Positions 29,797 through 38,779 of a stretch of DNA of 64,000 nucleotides are shown in pieces. The DNA lies in contig NC_007354.1 in the NCBI RefSeq assembly GCF_000012565.1, forward strand, positions 806,001 to 870,000, read 5' to 3'. Below the pieces are notes generated by a model that saw only the letters and a list, made by a program, of their open reading frames with translations, made no database searches and was not told where the DNA came from. Origin of the DNA: Ehrlichia canis str. Jake. Its GTDB lineage: Bacteria; Pseudomonadota; Alphaproteobacteria; Rickettsiales; Anaplasmataceae. Numbering within the stretch: the stretch's first letter is position 1; each line of letters begins with the position of its first letter. Position numbers and translations under genes: made by a program.

Positions 29797-29823
29797 TTAA
29801 TACTTCCCAAAACAATATTATTA

Positions 29824-30009
29824 TTATACACCACTAGTATCCACTTCTAATACTTGTTTTTCATTGTAATACCCACCTAAACATATGTGGTGAGACAATT
29901 TGTATTCTCCCGTTGTTTTATCAATTCCAATATTAGGAACTCTTAATCTACAATGAGAACGGTGCATATTACGACGTGATTTTGACTTCTTTCTCTTTGG
30001 TACAGCCAT
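29824..30009 (-). CDS. rpmF: 50S ribosomal protein L32
   Basis: The 61-residue basic protein begins [19 protein letters not shown], the standard L32 start, and ends with a short extension ([14 protein letters not shown]). It lacks the four-cysteine zinc form. It is the promoter-proximal gene of the rpmF-plsX-fabH operon and lies divergent from tgt, with 142 bases of shared upstream DNA. Confidence 0.96.
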   Translation of the reverse strand: MAVPKRKKSKSRRNMHRSHCRLRVPNIGIDKTTGEYKLSHHICLGGYYNEKQVLEVDTSGV

Positions 30010-30151
30010 TAATATAACTCCAAAATTAAAAACACCAGCCTACATTATCATTGAAAACATATAAATTAGCAATATTTTTCAACTAATACCTAGCAAAAAT
30101 TTAGAAAATAATTTAAATATTATCATTAAATATTGAATTTCTTGACTACCT

Positions 30152-31342
30152 ATGTACAAAAATTTTGATTTTAAAATTATACACCAATACAATAATGCAA
30201 GACTAGGTACAATACTTACTCCTCATGGTACAATTAATACACCAGCTTTTATATTTTGTGCTACAAAAGGAGCTATTAAATCCGTTGATATATCAAAAAT
30301 CAAAGAATCAGACACACAAATTATATTATCTAACACTTATCATTTAATGCTACAACCTGGTGCAGATATTATTGAAAAATTAGGTGGACTACATAAAGTC
30401 ACTGGTTGGAATAAACCAATGCTGACAGATTCAGGTGGATATCAAATATTTAGTTTAGGATATGGATCAGTATCACATGAAATCAAAAATGCAGGAAGAA
30501 GTTACGGATCAAGAACTTTAGTATCCATTAGTGAAGAAGGCGCTGTTTTTAAATCTTATATCAATGGCAATTTATACCATTTAACGCCAGAAAAATCCAT
30601 ACAGATTCAACAAAAACTAGGAGCAGATCTCATTGTTGTACTAGATGAATGTACACCATTTCACATTAGTTATAAATATACTAAAGATTCAATGAATATG
30701 AGTCATAGGTGGGCAGTCAGGTGCATAGAACAATTTAAAAAAAACAATGATAATTCCCAAGCATTATACGGAATAATTCAAGGTGGAATTTATGAAGACC
30801 TCAGAATTGATAGTTGTAATTTTACAAATGATATGCCATTTTTTGGACATGCAATAGGTGGATCATTAGGAGCATGTAAACAACAAATGTATGACATTGT
30901 TTCATTAACAACAAGCAAATTAGACAAGAACCGTACCATACATCTATTAGGAATAGGTAATATTGATGATATATTTCAAGGAGTAAAATCAGGAATTGAC
31001 ACTTTTGATTGTGTATATCCAACAAGGATAGCTAGACATGGTGGCGCATTAGTAAAACCAAAGTATAGAAAAGAAGAAACACGTACTAAAGAATATATAA
31101 ATCTTAGAAATCAAAGATTTAAAATAGATACAAATCCAATAGAATCAGACTGTTTATGTTTTACATGTTGTAATCATTCAAGAGGATATATTCATCATCT
31201 TTTGAAAGCACAAGAATTATTAGCTTACAGTTTAATTACCATACATAACATATACTTTATGAATAATCTAATGCAATCTATTAGAAAAGCCATACTTAAT
31301 AATACATTAGAAGAAGAACAAAATCAGTGGGTTATACAATAA
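30152..31342 (+). CDS. tgt: Queuine tRNA-ribosyltransferase
   Basis: The 396-residue enzyme exchanges guanine 34 for a queuine precursor in tRNAs with GUN anticodons. LTDSGGYQIFSL carries the conserved substrate-binding Asp93. A Gly-Gly motif (YGIIQGGIYEDLR) and FDCVYPTRIARHGGALV, with the nucleophilic aspartate, follow. The zinc site is CLCFTCC...H near residues 325-350. Length is slightly over the E. coli enzyme. The gene is single and divergent from the rpmF operon. Confidence 0.97.
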   Translation: MYKNFDFKIIHQYNNARLGTILTPHGTINTPAFIFCATKGAIKSVDISKIKESDTQIILSNTYHLMLQPGADIIEKLGGLHKVTGWNKPMLTDSGGYQIFSLGYGSVSHEIKNAGRSYGSRTLVSISEEGAVFKSYINGNLYHLTPEKSIQIQQKLGADLIVVLDECTPFHISYKYTKDSMNMSHRWAVRCIEQFKKNNDNSQALYGIIQGGIYEDLRIDSCNFTNDMPFFGHAIGGSLGACKQQMYDIVSLTTSKLDKNRTIHLLGIGNIDDIFQGVKSGIDTFDCVYPTRIARHGGALVKPKYRKEETRTKEYINLRNQRFKIDTNPIESDCLCFTCCNHSRGYIHHLLKAQELLAYSLITIHNIYFMNNLMQSIRKAILNNTLEEEQNQWVIQ

Positions 31343-32235
31343 CTTAAAATAACTCTAATACCAATACCATAATAAAATACTTGCAATAAAATTATGTGAA
31401 CTTAAAAAACTAAAGAACTATCTAACTATATTCACTAATATTACAAGTATCTAATATCTACACTATTAACTATAAGTCCAGACACATATACTAAACTAAA
31501 GATTAGACATCAAAAGCATATAAAATTACACTATAAATTAACATAATGTAGAAATCACAATATTTATTATATTACACAGCATTTTAGATTATAGTTATAT
31601 TGCACGCATAGCTATCACAAAATAACAAATTTAGAAAATCCGACATACACATTTATGGTTGCTGATATATTTCTGCTGAAGTTTACTACTTCACAAAAAC
31701 AATGAATACAAAAGAATTTCAATATAAAATCAATATAACAATCCTGATTTACATAATCTATTGAGTATTATGACAAATTATTTTTTCAAAAATTACATAT
31801 AGAAGATAATTAATTTACTAAAAAATCTATCACAAACACCACATGCCACACCTGTATTCTTGTGACAAATATTTTGCAAAATTCATTTATAGTATATGCT
31901 TCTTGTTTTTCGACAACTCATAAAATAATCAATTAACAAATAATGCGCTATCAATATAACTGATTCACTTCCCAACACTTTTTATGTGATTAAAATTTTA
32001 AAAACTTATTTATAACATTACAGTAAAACCGCTTGTAACATTAGCACTTATCAAATATTTCGTAAAATAGCTAAGCTTAAATAAAGTACTTAATAAAAAA
32101 ACAAATACAACTTACTATATATCTTTTAATATTTCACTTTACTGAAAAACCTTCTCGACATTCAAATATCTTTTTAAAGCAATACCAATTATATATTTCA
32201 TACAGAGTCACATAATAACCCAGTATAAAAACAAC
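31343..32235. other. Long non-coding region between tgt and pstB
   Basis: This 893-base gap separates the converging ends of tgt and pstB. At about 31957-32010 a stretch weakly resembles the last 60 bases of pstB (32237-32295), with shared ATAACTGAT and TTTT-ATGTGATT-like blocks. That could be another eroded tail copy, but the match is poor. Otherwise I see nothing recognisable. Confidence 0.4.
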
Positions 32236-32997
32236 TTATAACTGATCAACTATATACCTCTGTGTTTTACTTGATTGCGGATTTTCAAAAATCTCTTGAG
32301 TAGTATTGTATTCAACGATTCTTCCAGAATCAAAAACTGCAACCCTATCAGATATTTTTTTTGCTTGTTTCATAGAATGAGTAACTACAATAATAGTAAA
32401 ATGCTTTTTTAAGTTTTGTATCAAATTCTCAATTACATTTGTAGCAACAGGATCAAGAGCAGAACATGGTTCATCCATCAGTAACATTGTTGGCCTTACT
32501 GCAATAGCACGTGCTATACATAAACGCTGCTGTTGACCACCTGATAATTCAAAAGCATTATCTTTTAATCTATCACATAACTCTTCCCATAAACCAACAC
32601 TTGTTAAGCTTCTTTCTACAATTTCATCTAATTTTTTTTTATTCTTAGCTAATCCATGTAGTTTTGGCCCATAAGCAACATTATCATATATAGATTTAGG
32701 GAACGGATTAGGCTTTTGAAAAACCATACCAACCTTTGCACGTAGAAGAACCACATTTGTATTAACAGAGTAAATACATATGTCATCAACATTTAAACTA
32801 CCTTTGATTTTACAATTAGATATAAAATCATTCATACGATTGAAACACCTTAAGAAAGTAGATTTACCACATCCTGAAGGACCTATAAAGGCTGTAACTT
32901 CTCTTTTATATATATCCAAATTTATATCATGTAAAATTTGGTTAGTATCATACCATAAACTTAAGTTCCTTGCTGAAGCATGAATTTGCTGTGACAT
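32236..32997 (-). CDS. pstB: Phosphate ABC transporter ATP-binding protein PstB
   Basis: The 253-residue ATPase has Walker [10 protein letters not shown] (39-47), signature LSGGQQQRL (151-159) and Walker [14 protein letters not shown] (171-183). The segment [23 protein letters not shown] is typical of PstB within ABC ATPases. It would power high-affinity phosphate import with PstA, PstC and PstS, none of which is adjacent. A dispersed pst system is normal for these genomes. It lies 13 bases downstream of dapB and may be co-transcribed with it. Confidence 0.95.
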   Translation of the reverse strand: MSQQIHASARNLSLWYDTNQILHDINLDIYKREVTAFIGPSGCGKSTFLRCFNRMNDFISNCKIKGSLNVDDICIYSVNTNVVLLRAKVGMVFQKPNPFPKSIYDNVAYGPKLHGLAKNKKKLDEIVERSLTSVGLWEELCDRLKDNAFELSGGQQQRLCIARAIAVRPTMLLMDEPCSALDPVATNVIENLIQNLKKHFTIIVVTHSMKQAKKISDRVAVFDSGRIVEYNTTQEIFENPQSSKTQRYIVDQL

Positions 32998-33010
32998 ACA
33001 TTCGCCCTAA

Positions 33011-33814
33011 TTATTCTGCAGCCGCCATCATATCTGACATTGTATATACTCCAGGAGGTTGTTTTACTAACCACAATGCTGCCTTTAATGCTCCTTTTGC
33101 ATAGAGATTTTTATTTAATGTTCTATGATTAAAGTCTATCATTTCTTCATCACTTACAAACATAATTCTGTGATCACTTAAATCACTACCACCTCTTGAT
33201 ACAGCATAACCAATAGTGTTAACATCTTGCCTAGCTTCTTGTGGAGTTCCACTTACATACTGTGCCTTTTTAAATGGAACATTTCTTCCTTTAGCTGCAG
33301 CTCTTCCTAAAATTAAAGATGTACCAGATGGAGAATCTTTTTTATATCTATGATGCATTTCCCACACTTCAATATCGTAATCAAATAGCTTTCTTGCAGC
33401 TTCTTCTACCAATTTTGCGAGTATGTTAACACCAAAGCTTACATTTGTAGTCCATAAAAATGGTATATTTTTTATGTAATCCTCAAAAACCATCTCTGTA
33501 GCAGCTGGACCAGTAGTACCACTTAACAAAGGCTTTTTCTTGCTTTCAGCCATTTTAATACATTCTAATAATGTCTGAGGGTTAGTAAATTCTACAACAA
33601 TATCTGAAACATCAAAAAGATGTTCTAAAGAATCAATAGCTTTAGCAGAACAATTACATCCTACAATTTCTCCTAAAACCTGTCCAACATATGGATTACC
33701 TGGACGCACAAGACCTGCGCTCACCTGAGCATTAGGACTTGCTGAGATCTCAGCAACCAAGCGCTTACCTTGTTTACCTAAACACCCAACTATTCCTATA
33801 TTTACTTTCGTCAT
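33011..33814 (-). CDS. dapB: 4-hydroxy-tetrahydrodipicolinate reductase
   Basis: The 267-residue enzyme reduces the dihydrodipicolinate precursor in the diaminopimelate/lysine pathway. It has the nucleotide-binding start IGIVGCLGKQGKRLV, SGTTGPAATEM, the catalytic EMHHRYKKDSPSGTSL (about 151-166, with the His-His pair and lysine) and HRIMFVSDEEMIDFNHR. Its start overlaps the end of the flavin reductase gene by 4 bases, so the two are coupled. It shows that part of the meso-DAP pathway is retained, relevant to a reduced peptidoglycan-like polymer. Confidence 0.96.
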   Translation of the reverse strand: MTKVNIGIVGCLGKQGKRLVAEISASPNAQVSAGLVRPGNPYVGQVLGEIVGCNCSAKAIDSLEHLFDVSDIVVEFTNPQTLLECIKMAESKKKPLLSGTTGPAATEMVFEDYIKNIPFLWTTNVSFGVNILAKLVEEAARKLFDYDIEVWEMHHRYKKDSPSGTSLILGRAAAKGRNVPFKKAQYVSGTPQEARQDVNTIGYAVSRGGSDLSDHRIMFVSDEEMIDFNHRTLNKNLYAKGALKAALWLVKQPPGVYTMSDMMAAAE

Positions 33815-34323
33815 AACACACCTCCTATTATCATATATTTACCTTTATAGTATACCAATGGTCTATCCTCATTATTTAATTTTGAACAATCTATAACTTC
33901 ACCAACTATAATCTTATGATCTCCACCATCGTATACATGTTTTTTAGTGCAATATATATATGACATTACACCATCAATAACTGGAATGCCATCTATAACA
34001 TTACTACTAAAATCTCCCCAATCTTGTACATAACGCTCTGCAAAACTTTTAGATACATCTTTCTGTTTTTCACTCAATATATTAACAATAAACCTTGAAC
34101 ACGAATGAAATATTTCAAACCTAGAAGCAGACTTTTCAATTGAAAATAACACCATAGGAGGCACTAGAGAAACAGAATTAAATGAATTTACTGTAATGCC
34201 GTGCATACTACCACTTTCACTCACCGTAGTAATAATTGTTATACCAGTAACAAACTCACTCAAACAAGACTTCAGATAAGCCTTAGAAATACCACCCATC
34301 ATATTATTCAAATTATCTACCAC
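33811..34323 (-). CDS. Flavin reductase-like domain protein
   Basis: The 170-residue protein belongs to the FMN-binding split-barrel flavin reductase family. It shows VTGITIITTVSESGSMHGITVNSFNSVSLVPPMVLFSIEKSAS and DGGDHKIIVGEVIDC, the two family signatures. It would reduce FMN or FAD with NAD(P)H for a monooxygenase, or act as a small flavoprotein. Partner not evident here. It overlaps dapB by 4 bases and follows ubiA by 27 bases. A decayed copy of its 5' end lies ahead of the second ubiA gene at about 35545-35690. Confidence 0.88.
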   Translation of the reverse strand: MVDNLNNMMGGISKAYLKSCLSEFVTGITIITTVSESGSMHGITVNSFNSVSLVPPMVLFSIEKSASRFEIFHSCSRFIVNILSEKQKDVSKSFAERYVQDWGDFSSNVIDGIPVIDGVMSYIYCTKKHVYDGGDHKIIVGEVIDCSKLNNEDRPLVYYKGKYMIIGGVL

Positions 34324-34350
34324 ACAACTACAGCGCTGTTTTTAAACTGC

Positions 34351-35229
34351 TTAAATTACCCTACCAAGGACAATGCCTAAAAATAAAATCAAGCCTACAT
34401 ATACATTTACTTTAAACATATACATACATTTTTCTGGGTTGTCAAAATCTGATTTTTTATATTGATAATAAAAAATAGCACCAATTATTAGAATTGCTAT
34501 ATAAAAAATAGGATGCAACATAGAAATTATACCAGCAGATATCCACATCGTTATGGTAATTATATACAACCTACCAATCCATAATCTAATATCATTACCA
34601 AATTTTATTGCAGTAGATTGTAAACCCAACTCAATATCATATTCTTTATCTTGCGCAGCATACACAGTATCATAACCTATTGTCCAAAAAACACATCCTA
34701 TATAAAGTAATACAGCACTTAATGTTAAATGCCCGATAGTCATAGTACAACCAAGCAATACTCCAGAATTAAAAACTATGCCAAGTAACAACTGTGGCCA
34801 AGTAAAAAATCTTTTAGACAATGGATATAAAACAATCAATATCATTGATATAATACTAAGTTTAACAGTATACATGTTAGTGCAAGCAAGCAATAGACAG
34901 GCACATGCCAACAAAACTCCCAATACTTTTAATGCTTGCACAACACTCAAATTACCATTTGCTAATGGTCTATTTCTTGTTCTTTTCACTTTTGAATCTA
35001 TCTTTCTATCAAAAATATCATTTATTATGCATCCAGCAGGTCTCATAATAAATGCCCCTATAACACATAAAATCATGTACCCACAGGCACGCAATACACT
35101 ATGAGATACTAAAGCTATACTAGCTAAAGCAGGAAACATTGCTAAAAAAATTATTTCTACACTATGTAATCTCAATAATAACCTATACTCTCCGAAGTTA
35201 GACACAATATATTTCAATTTACACAACAT
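34351..35229 (-). CDS. ubiA: UbiA-type 4-hydroxybenzoate polyprenyltransferase (copy 1)
   Basis: The 292-residue membrane enzyme attaches a polyprenyl chain to 4-hydroxybenzoate in ubiquinone synthesis. Eight to nine membrane segments are visible. The first aspartate-rich motif is intact, NDIFDRKID (Asn70, Asp71, Asp74, Asp78) followed by KRTRNRPLA. The second motif, YDTVYAAQDKEYDIELGLQSTAIKFG, is also complete. The N terminus lacks the usual DKPIG and reads LHSVEII instead. A paralogue lies 475 bases away at 35704-36591. This copy keeps all catalytic aspartates and is the likely working enzyme. Confidence 0.93.
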   Translation of the reverse strand: MLCKLKYIVSNFGEYRLLLRLHSVEIIFLAMFPALASIALVSHSVLRACGYMILCVIGAFIMRPAGCIINDIFDRKIDSKVKRTRNRPLANGNLSVVQALKVLGVLLACACLLLACTNMYTVKLSIISMILIVLYPLSKRFFTWPQLLLGIVFNSGVLLGCTMTIGHLTLSAVLLYIGCVFWTIGYDTVYAAQDKEYDIELGLQSTAIKFGNDIRLWIGRLYIITITMWISAGIISMLHPIFYIAILIIGAIFYYQYKKSDFDNPEKCMYMFKVNVYVGLILFLGIVLGRVI

Positions 35230-35703
35230 AATATCCCCCCTAACATATCAGTTAGAAATAAGTATCATATTCACAATCATTACTCTAACAAAAATAAAAC
35301 AAGTTTATAGCATCACAACTACAAAAACTACGTGCATCTTCCATACATCAAATAGAATACTTATCACTTATAATACTTCAGAATGACATTAGCCAATAAA
35401 AATACATAAATTTCTATAGAATAAAAAAGCTCACATCTTTCTTAACAAATGAAACAAGAACATATAGCATGATATAGAAGTTTAATAATATTAATCATAT
35501 GTAATGTTAAAACAAATGGTATATTTTTTATAATATTCAAAAAATCATTACTGTAATAACTGCATTAGGACACAAATACTTTCTTTTATTCTCAGCAAGT
35601 TTTAATTATAATTCAAGCATACATAATTACTAGAAATACTATTAACAACATTACCCAAAACATTGTCCAAATTAATTTACTACATAATTAATTAAAGCAC
35701 TAT
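35230..35703. repeat. Intergenic half of an ancient tandem duplication
   Basis: This 474-base region is made of two decayed pieces. About 35230-35500 matches the region upstream of ubiA copy 2 (36592-36870). It shares 'CATTACTCTAACAAA' and a plus-strand promoter-like TTAACA-17-TAGCAT. About 35545-35700 matches the 5' end of the flavin reductase gene and the short gap before it (34235-34350), for example 'ACCCAAAACATTGTCCAAATTAATTTAC' against 'ACCCATCATATTATTCAAATTATCTAC'. It is what remains of redundant sequence after the ubiA block was duplicated in tandem. Confidence 0.75.
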
Positions 35704-36591
35704 TTAAATTACATTAAGCACTCTACCAAACACAGCACCTACAAACAAAACTAATCCTATATATGCATTCATGTTAAACATATACATACATTTTTCTGAA
35801 TTATCAAAATCTGATTTTTTATACTGATAATAAAAAATAACAGCAATTATCAAAACAGCTATATAAAAAACAGGATGCAACATAGCAACCACACCAGCAG
35901 ACATCCACATTGCAACGGTAATAGTATATACTCTGCCAATCCACAACCTAATATCATTACCAAATCTTAATGCAGTAGAATTCAAACCTAACTTAGCATC
36001 ACACTCTCTATCTTGTGCAGCATATATAGTATCATAACCTATTGTCCAAAAAATGCACCCTATATAGAGCAATATACAACTTAATGTGAGACGCCCAGTA
36101 ATCATACTACATACAAGTAATACTCCAGAATTAAAGACTAGTCCAAGTAAGAATTGTGGCCAAGCAAAAAACCTTTTAGATAATGGATATATAACAATCA
36201 ATATCATCGTTATAATACTCAGTTTAACAGTATACATATTAGTAAATACAAGCAATCCACATGAACACAATAAAAGAACTACTAGTACTTTTAACGCTTG
36301 AACAACAGTTAGACTCTTATCTGCTAATGGTCTATTTTTTGTTCTTTTCACTTTTGCATCTATTTCTCTATCACAAATACAATTTATTACACACCCAGCA
36401 GGTTTCACAATACTTGTTCCTACAATACACAAAAGCATGTACCAACAAGCACTCAACACATCATGAGATACTAAAACTACACTAACCAAACCAGGAAACA
36501 ATGCTAGAAAAAATGTTTCTACCATATGCAGTCCTAATAATTCAATGTACTTATCAAAATTAGGTACAATATCCTTCAATTTACACAACAT
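35704..36591 (-). CDS. UbiA-family prenyltransferase paralogue (copy 2) with altered active site
   Basis: The 295-residue protein is clearly similar to copy 1 along its whole length (same start MLCKLK, same end region IGLVLFVGAVFGRVL). It derives from the same tandem duplication. Its first metal-binding motif reads NCICDREID at 70-78, so Asp71 of copy 1 is Cys71. Asp74, Asp78 and the second motif (YDTIYAAQDRECDAKLGLNSTALRFG) are kept. The frame is open throughout and hydrophobic segments are preserved, which argues for retained function under selection. It may be a changed-specificity prenyltransferase or an inactive partner. The annotation UbiA is by homology only. Confidence 0.85.
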   Translation of the reverse strand: MLCKLKDIVPNFDKYIELLGLHMVETFFLALFPGLVSVVLVSHDVLSACWYMLLCIVGTSIVKPAGCVINCICDREIDAKVKRTKNRPLADKSLTVVQALKVLVVLLLCSCGLLVFTNMYTVKLSIITMILIVIYPLSKRFFAWPQFLLGLVFNSGVLLVCSMITGRLTLSCILLYIGCIFWTIGYDTIYAAQDRECDAKLGLNSTALRFGNDIRLWIGRVYTITVAMWMSAGVVAMLHPVFYIAVLIIAVIFYYQYKKSDFDNSEKCMYMFNMNAYIGLVLFVGAVFGRVLNVI

Positions 36592-36872
36592 AATATCCCC
36601 ATATAATCAATTAAATACATAAATTTCAGAAACATGAGTATTATATCCACAACCATTACTCTAACAAACAAAATAAGTTACAATATTACACACAATATCC
36701 AAACCCACTTGCTTCTCACTTCTATACACCAATTAGAAGACAATGAACTAATAATATTTCAACAAGTAAATTTCTATACAATAAAAAATGCTATACATCT
36801 TTCTTGACAAATAAAACAACACCATGTAGCTTAGAAGTAAAGTGTTAATACTATAATTTAGGAAATTCTAAA
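36592..36872 (+). other. Divergent region between ubiA copy 2 and rpmH
   Basis: This shared upstream region carries the presumed ubiA-2 promoter on the minus strand and the rpmH promoter on the plus strand. It is homologous to 35230-35500 and is the second half of the duplicated unit. Confidence 0.65.
36804..36832 (+). promoter_or_regulatory. Candidate rpmH promoter
   Basis: TTGACA (36804-36809) is followed after 17 bases by TAGCTT (36827-36832). Transcription would begin near 36839, about 34 bases before the rpmH ATG. A decayed copy with TTAACA-17-TAGCAT sits at 35442-35470 in the duplicated unit, with identical spacing, which supports the assignment. Confidence 0.5.
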
Positions 36873-37007
36873 ATGAAGGGAACTTTTCAGCCTAGTAGGA
36901 TTGTACGTAAGCGTAGGCATGGCTTTAGATCAAGAATGTCAACAAAAATGGGTAGGAGGATTTTAAACCGTAGGCGTGCTCAAGGTCGTCGTGTTTTATG
37001 CGCTTAA
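36873..37007 (+). CDS. rpmH: 50S ribosomal protein L34
   Basis: A 44-residue, strongly basic protein beginning [18 protein letters not shown] and containing [22 protein letters not shown] is unmistakably L34. It is short enough to be missed by a length cutoff. Its last 10 bases overlap the start of rnpA, the classic rpmH-rnpA pair in which the two are translated from one mRNA. Confidence 0.97.
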   Translation: MKGTFQPSRIVRKRRHGFRSRMSTKMGRRILNRRRAQGRRVLCA

Positions 37008-37357
37008 AAGGTGTAACCACATTAAAAAAGAGGAAATGTTTTTTGTTTGCAAGGAATAATGGTGCTTTTATAGGTGGTTTTGGCTTATTTTTACAAGTAG
37101 TTAAAGAACCACATGGAGAGTTACTAGATGGTACCATTAGAGTTGGTTTTACAGTAAGTAAAAAAGTTGGTAAAGCTGTTATACGTAATAAGGTTAAAAG
37201 GCGTTTTCGTATACTAGCAAGAGATGTTCTCGTTAAACATGCTAATAAGGGATATTATTATATATTAATTGGTAATAGATACACACCAAAAGTTAGTTTT
37301 AAAGAAATGTCATTGAGATTGATAAGCTATCTGAATACTTCACGTTTATATTCTTAA
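36998..37357 (+). CDS. rnpA: Ribonuclease P protein component
   Basis: The 119-residue basic protein assists RNase P RNA in trimming tRNA 5' ends. The typical motif [23 protein letters not shown] (about 48-70, the RNR helix) is intact. The start is an ATG inside the end of rpmH. The RNA subunit of RNase P is not in this window. Confidence 0.96.
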   Translation: MRLKGVTTLKKRKCFLFARNNGAFIGGFGLFLQVVKEPHGELLDGTIRVGFTVSKKVGKAVIRNKVKRRFRILARDVLVKHANKGYYYILIGNRYTPKVSFKEMSLRLISYLNTSRLYS

Positions 37358-37426
37358 TAAAACTGTAGTTTACTGATAACTTGTCAATTTTTGTTAATTT
37401 TTCGCGTTTAACTTGTATGAGGCTAT

Positions 37427-38737
37427 ATGGACCTTTTAAATTTAGTGTTATCTTTCCCAGCAGTATTTTTGCTGTTATTTACTGGTATTTATTTATCAAT
37501 AAAATCCAGATTTTTACAAATTACGAAACTTCCAAGTGCAATTTCGCTCATTACAATGAAGAAATATCGTGATAAGTCTTTCTCTATTGCTGCATTATGC
37601 ACAATAATAGGAGGAAACTTAGGAGTTGGAAATATTTCAGGTACAGCAGTCGCATTAAAGTCAGGAGGCCCAGGGTTTGCACTATGGATGGTAATTATAG
37701 TGACACTATGCGCAATTATAAAATATACAACTTGTTATTTAAGTATAGAAACACGAGTAAAATTCAGTAAGCAGTATATTGGTGGACCTGCTATATATTT
37801 TAAAAATGCATTTAATACAAATAAAGCTGTAATAGTTTTTACTATACTCATGCTTATATGTTCAATTGCAATAGGTAATTTTGTGCAAGTTAATTCTCTA
37901 TCAATACCAATGCAATTAATTAATAAGCCTCCAGTAATAGCAGGATTATTCATGTGTTTCATGTTTTTTGCCGTTACAACATTAAGGTTAGAAATTATTT
38001 CAGCATTAATTTCAAGGCTTGTTCCAGCAATGGCTGTAGCATATATAATACTATCATCTTTTGTACTGTATAAATTCAGTGACAACATTATACCTTCTAT
38101 AAAACTAATGTTTTCCAATTTCCTAACTTTTGAAAGTTTTAAATCAGGAATGATAGGAGCATTTATATTAGAAACATTTCATATAATTCAAGTTGGAACT
38201 TTTAGAGGTATATTTGCAACAGATATAGGATTAGGACTAGAGGGTATGGTTCACTCTTCTATAAATAGCACTAGCAAAAATTTCAATACAAACCAAAGTC
38301 TTATTTCTTTAATATCACCATTTATAGTAGTCATTGTAACATTAGTCACAACTCTTGTCATATTGGTTACCAATACATGGCTTGGACCTCTTGAAAGTAC
38401 AAACATGTGCATTGCTGCATTTAAATCTGCTTTTGATGGCCAATACATAAACTATATTATCATAGGTATTATGTTTTGCTTTTCATTTACAACTATTTTC
38501 ACATGGTTTGTATGTGCTAAACACACTTTATATTGTCTCACAGGAGGAAAAGATAGTTTATGCATTAAAATGTGGAAAGTTTTATATACCATAATTATAC
38601 CAATAGGTGCATTAGGAAAAGTGCAGTTTTTATGGGATATAGCTGATATTTCAATATCATTAATATTAATCAGCAATACAATTGCAATATTAATATTATT
38701 ACCAAAATATAAGGACATATTTAAATGTAGTATATAA
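37427..38737 (+). CDS. Alanine/glycine:cation symporter (AGCS family)
   Basis: The 436-residue transporter has about eleven membrane helices. AGCS motifs are visible: GGNLGVGNISGTAVAL (about 62-77, where GNxxG lines the substrate site) and GTFRGIFATDIGLGLEGMVHSS (about 262-283). It would bring small neutral amino acids such as alanine or glycine from the host cytoplasm, driven by Na+ or H+. That suits an organism with a limited set of amino acid pathways. It follows rnpA by 69 bases and ends at a strong intrinsic terminator. Confidence 0.93.
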   Translation: MDLLNLVLSFPAVFLLLFTGIYLSIKSRFLQITKLPSAISLITMKKYRDKSFSIAALCTIIGGNLGVGNISGTAVALKSGGPGFALWMVIIVTLCAIIKYTTCYLSIETRVKFSKQYIGGPAIYFKNAFNTNKAVIVFTILMLICSIAIGNFVQVNSLSIPMQLINKPPVIAGLFMCFMFFAVTTLRLEIISALISRLVPAMAVAYIILSSFVLYKFSDNIIPSIKLMFSNFLTFESFKSGMIGAFILETFHIIQVGTFRGIFATDIGLGLEGMVHSSINSTSKNFNTNQSLISLISPFIVVIVTLVTTLVILVTNTWLGPLESTNMCIAAFKSAFDGQYINYIIIGIMFCFSFTTIFTWFVCAKHTLYCLTGGKDSLCIKMWKVLYTIIIPIGALGKVQFLWDIADISISLILISNTIAILILLPKYKDIFKCSI

Positions 38738-38747
38738 AACAGAATCT

Positions 38748-38777
38748 AAATAAAGGGGTGTTATAACCCCTTTATTT
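38748..38777. terminator. Strong intrinsic (bidirectional) terminator
   Basis: AAATAAAGGGGT (38748-38759) and ACCCCTTTATTT (38766-38777) are perfect complements around a 6-base loop. The stem ends in a TTTATTT tract and starts with a complementary AAATAAA, so it can terminate from either side. It lies 10 bases after the symporter stop. Confidence 0.85.
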
Positions 38778-38779
38778 GT

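Noticed and set aside
37381-37572. Overlapping short frame at the start of the symporter gene
   Set aside because: It is out of frame with the conserved transporter and has no family resemblance.
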